The notes under the pieces were generated by a model. It made no database searches, was not told the DNA's origin, and was given only the letters and a program-made list of their open reading frames with translations. From contig NZ_LGSZ01000022.1 of assembly GCF_001298265.1 (NCBI RefSeq), positions 248,001 to 312,000 on the forward strand: a stretch of DNA of 64,000 bases, in the 5' to 3' direction. Positions 60,503-64,000 of the stretch are shown here, in pieces (position 1 is the stretch's first letter; each line of letters opens with the position of its first letter). Position numbers and translations under genes: made by a program. Origin of the DNA: Allobosea vaviloviae. Lineage in GTDB: Bacteria; Pseudomonadota; Alphaproteobacteria; Rhizobiales; Beijerinckiaceae.

Positions 60503-61882
60503 GTGAGCACCCGCAGCGATGCGGATGAGGCGCGGGCGGCGGTCAAGCCGCTCGACGCCATCGAGCGCGAGATCGCGGCCAATACCCGGGCCTTTGTCAT
60601 CGGCCCCTATCAACAGCGTCGCGGCGTCAGCGATGCCAACCAGCGTTCCTTCGCGGCCCGGCTCGATGAGGCCGTCGGCCTCGCGGCTGCGATCGACCTG
60701 ACGGTCGTGGAGCCGATCCAGGTCATGCTGACGGCGCTGCGCCCGGCCACCTATCTCGGCAAGGGCAAGGTCGAGGAAATCACCGAGCGCATCGGGATCG
60801 AAGAGATCGGCCTCGTCGTGATGGACTGCGCATTGTCGCCGGTGCAGCAGCGCAACCTCGAAAAGGCCTTCGGTTGCAAGGTCATCGACCGCACCGGCCT
60901 GATCCTCGAAATCTTCGGCCGTCGTGCGCGCACCAAAGAGGGCGCGCTGCAGGTCGAGCTTGCCCATCTCAATTACCAGAAGAGCCGCCTGGTGCGGTCC
61001 TGGACCCACCTTGAACGCCAGCGCGGCGGCTTCGGCTTCCTCGGCGGTCCCGGCGAGACCCAGATCGAGGCCGACCGGCGCATCATCCAGGAGCGCATGA
61101 CCAAGATCGAGCGCGATCTGGAGGCGGTCAAGCGCACGCGCGGGCTGCATCGCGCCAGCCGCAAGCGCGTGCCTTACCCGGTGGTTGCGCTGGTCGGCTA
61201 CACCAATGCCGGCAAGTCGACGCTGTTCAACCGCCTGACCTCGGCCGAGGTCCTGGCGCAGGACATGCTGTTCGCGACGCTCGATCCGACCGCGCGCGCC
61301 CTCAAGCTGCCGCATGGCGCCAGGATCATGCTGTCGGACACGGTCGGCTTCATCTCCGACCTGCCGACGCAGCTCGTCGCCGCGTTCCGCGCCACGCTGG
61401 AGGATGCGATCGAGGCCGACGTGCTGTTGCATGTCCGCGACGTCGCCCATGAGGACACGCAGGCCCAGGCTGCCGATGTGCAAGGCATCCTGCGCGATCT
61501 CGGTATCGACCCCGATGACGGACAGCGCGTCGTCGAGGTCTGGAACAAGTCCGATCTGCTGGCGCCCGAGGAGCGCGAGCGCCAGCTGGGCCTCGCCGGG
61601 TTGAAGCCGGAGGTCTCGCGCCCGGTGCTGGTCTCGGCGCTGACCGGAGACGGGATCGGCCGACTGACCGATGCGATCGAGACACGCATCGCCCGCAGCC
61701 GGCCGGTCTACCGTCTGGCGCTGGCGCCCGGCGACGGCAAATCGCTGGCCTGGCTCCATGCCAATGGCGAGATCCTTGAACGCGAGGACGCCGAGGACGG
61801 CGCCCTGTCCCTGCGCGTGCGGCTGCCGCCGGAGCGGGAAGGGGCGTTTGGAGCGCGCTTCCCGGACGCGCAGCGGGAGTAG
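60503..61882 (+). CDS. hflX: Ribosome-associated GTPase HflX
   Basis: GTPase that splits and rescues stalled ribosomes. The 459 residues have the HflX N-terminal domain ([20 protein letters not shown]) and the linker coiled coil ([20 protein letters not shown]). The G domain begins with G1 [16 protein letters not shown] near residue 231, with G3 [10 protein letters not shown] and G4 NKSD. GTG at 60503 is the likely start. hfq-hflX order is the conserved proteobacterial one. It ends the ntr-hfq cluster; 256 bases without a gene follow. Confidence 0.96.
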   Translation: MSTRSDADEARAAVKPLDAIEREIAANTRAFVIGPYQQRRGVSDANQRSFAARLDEAVGLAAAIDLTVVEPIQVMLTALRPATYLGKGKVEEITERIGIEEIGLVVMDCALSPVQQRNLEKAFGCKVIDRTGLILEIFGRRARTKEGALQVELAHLNYQKSRLVRSWTHLERQRGGFGFLGGPGETQIEADRRIIQERMTKIERDLEAVKRTRGLHRASRKRVPYPVVALVGYTNAGKSTLFNRLTSAEVLAQDMLFATLDPTARALKLPHGARIMLSDTVGFISDLPTQLVAAFRATLEDAIEADVLLHVRDVAHEDTQAQAADVQGILRDLGIDPDDGQRVVEVWNKSDLLAPEERERQLGLAGLKPEVSRPVLVSALTGDGIGRLTDAIETRIARSRPVYRLALAPGDGKSLAWLHANGEILEREDAEDGALSLRVRLPPEREGAFGARFPDAQRE

Positions 61883-62138
61883 CGCGGCCGGCCGTACCCA
61901 CCGGCCACGTCAGGCGATGCCATCACGGCCCGGATAGGGTCTCCCGCGCCCCGCTCATTCATCTGAAAATCGCTCGCCGGAAGTCCCGGTTCCCGCTCCG
62001 ATCACTCGCTCGGAAGGGCAGAGAGCGCATGCCTGCAGGCCAGCTCCAGCTTGACATGCGGTGCCGATTGGCCGAGGCGTGTTGCCGTGCATCGCATTGA
62101 TCGCAAAGGCTTTTTTTAATTATTCCAAGGAGAAGGCG

Positions 62139-63197
<1,059 letters not shown>

Positions 63198-63200
63198 GCC

Positions 63201-63668
63201 ATGGCCGTCTCGCTCAAGGACTCGCAGGATGGCGACCTCGGCGAGGTCAGCGACATCAACGTCACGCCCTTCATCGACGTGATCCTGGTGCTGCTGATCA
63301 TCTTCATGGTCGCGGCCCCGCTCTCCACGGTCGATGTCGCGGTCGATCTGCCCGTGTCGAACGCGCAGCCCCAGCCACGCCCGGATACGCCGATCTTCCT
63401 GACCGTGAAGGGCGACCTCTCGCTAGCGCTAGGCAATGACGGCGTGGCGCGCGAGGCGCTCGGGCCGACGCTCGACGCCCGCACCAGCAACGACCGCGAG
63501 CAGCGCATCTTCCTGCGCGCCGACGGCGCTGTCGCCTATCGCGAATTGATGGAGGTGATGAACCTGCTCAGGCAGGCGGGCTATCTGAAGATCGGCCTGG
63601 TCGGGTTGGAGGACACAGGGCAGGGCGCGGCACAGGCAGCGCCGGCGGGCGGAGCGGCGAAGCCATGA
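63201..63668 (+). CDS. exbD: TonB-system transport protein ExbD
   Basis: Single-pass partner of ExbB. The 155 residues have DINVTPFIDVILVLLIIFMV with the functional Asp at about residue 26 in the membrane helix, then a periplasmic domain (VDLPVSNAQPQPRPDTPIFL). The C-terminus carries a short Ala/Gly/Pro tail. It overlaps the ATG of tonB by four bases (ATGA), so exbB-exbD-tonB is one unit. Confidence 0.95.
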   Translation: MAVSLKDSQDGDLGEVSDINVTPFIDVILVLLIIFMVAAPLSTVDVAVDLPVSNAQPQPRPDTPIFLTVKGDLSLALGNDGVAREALGPTLDARTSNDREQRIFLRADGAVAYRELMEVMNLLRQAGYLKIGLVGLEDTGQGAAQAAPAGGAAKP

Positions 63669-64000
63669 GCGCGCTCGGGAACCTTGCCCATCGCTCGAAC
63701 TCGCTGGGCTCCCGGTTGTGGCCGGCGGCCTTGCGATGGGCGCTGGCGATGGTCGTCGTCGCGGGTGCACATGTTGCGGCCGGCTGGATGATCGTGAGCT
63801 GGCAGCGCGCCGAGGCGGCCATGGGCACGCCGCCCGCTGCCGTGATGATCGAGCTCGCGCCGCTTGCCGTCGCGCCCGAGGCGCCGCCGCAGGAAGTTGC
63901 GCCGGGTCCGCAGATGGAAGAGGCCCAGCCCGAGCCGCAGCCGGAACCCGTCGTCGAGAAGCCGCCGGACCCCGAGCCGCCGCTGCGCGAGCCGGTCGTT
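63665..64000 (+). CDS. tonB: Energy transducer TonB (partial, N-terminal part)
   Basis: Only the first 112 codons are in the window. The product has a membrane anchor (ALRWALAMVVVAGAHVAAGW) followed by a Pro/Glu-rich stretch (QPEPQPEPVVEKPPDPEPPL), the expected periplasm-spanning rod of TonB. The C-terminal domain that binds outer-membrane receptors lies beyond the edge. The overlap with exbD and the rod composition support the call. Confidence 0.88.
   Translation, partial: MSALGNLAHRSNSLGSRLWPAALRWALAMVVVAGAHVAAGWMIVSWQRAEAAMGTPPAAVMIELAPLAVAPEAPPQEVAPGPQMEEAQPEPQPEPVVEKPPDPEPPLREPVV

Noticed and set aside
62040-62138. An iron-regulatory (Fur, RirA or Irr) box ahead of exbB-exbD-tonB
   Set aside because: There is an AT-rich TTTTTTTAATTATTCC stretch, but it does not match a known operator well enough to call.

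Overview
The window is a high-GC stretch of bacterial chromosome carrying almost only core housekeeping genes. Gene order and protein character point to an alphaproteobacterium of the order Hyphomicrobiales (Rhizobiales). The evidence is the dusB-ntrB-ntrC-ntrY-ntrX-hfq-hflX cluster, a fused IspDF, a short-type ProS, an RpsB with a long C-terminal extension, LpxI rather than LpxH in lipid A synthesis, and a lexA promoter with a direct-repeat GAAC-N7-GAAC SOS box. A Bosea-like genus is my best guess; no rRNA or other decisive marker is present.

Layout. 1-4.4 kb: tail of a chemotaxis receptor, coaD, then proS-lolC-lolD. 4.5-10.4 kb: a 36-residue membrane protein, dnaE, a YafY-type regulator with a VOC protein, a decayed second copy of the dnaE 3' end, and an FkbM-type methyltransferase. 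10.6-25.9 kb: one long co-directional envelope and translation block, rpsB-tsf-(terminator)-pyrH-frr-uppS-cdsA-dxr-rseP-bamA-lpxD-fabZ-lpxA-lpxI-lpxB. It links ribosome function to isoprenoid carrier, phospholipid, outer-membrane protein and lipid A synthesis. 25.9-37.6 kb: mostly minus strand, with a Tat-exported TctC/Bug binding protein, gltA, gltX, then comEC on the plus strand, and a trpG-trpD-trpC-moaC-moeA-lexA run. 37.8-43.6 kb: serS (with a striking in-frame insertion), surE-pcm-nlpD with mosaic intergenic repeats, and an unassigned lipoprotein. 43.7-49.1 kb: a DUF815 ATPase divergent from yajC-secD-secF, a Mth938-like protein and two GlsB/YeaQ-type small membrane proteins. 49.2-52.4 kb: lipA-ratA facing pncC and ispDF. 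52.6-61.9 kb: the nitrogen two-component cluster through hfq and hflX. 62.1-64 kb: exbB-exbD-tonB, cut by the window end.

I found no prophage, insertion sequence, CRISPR array, tRNA or rRNA gene, and no complete novel multi-gene system. The best candidates for a second look are the approximately 61-codon in-frame insertion in serS with foreign-looking codon use (38516-38698), the duplicated and frameshifted dnaE 3' end bracketing the yafY-VOC pair (9407-9583), the small membrane protein at 4539-4649, and the lipoprotein of unknown function at 42831-43589.
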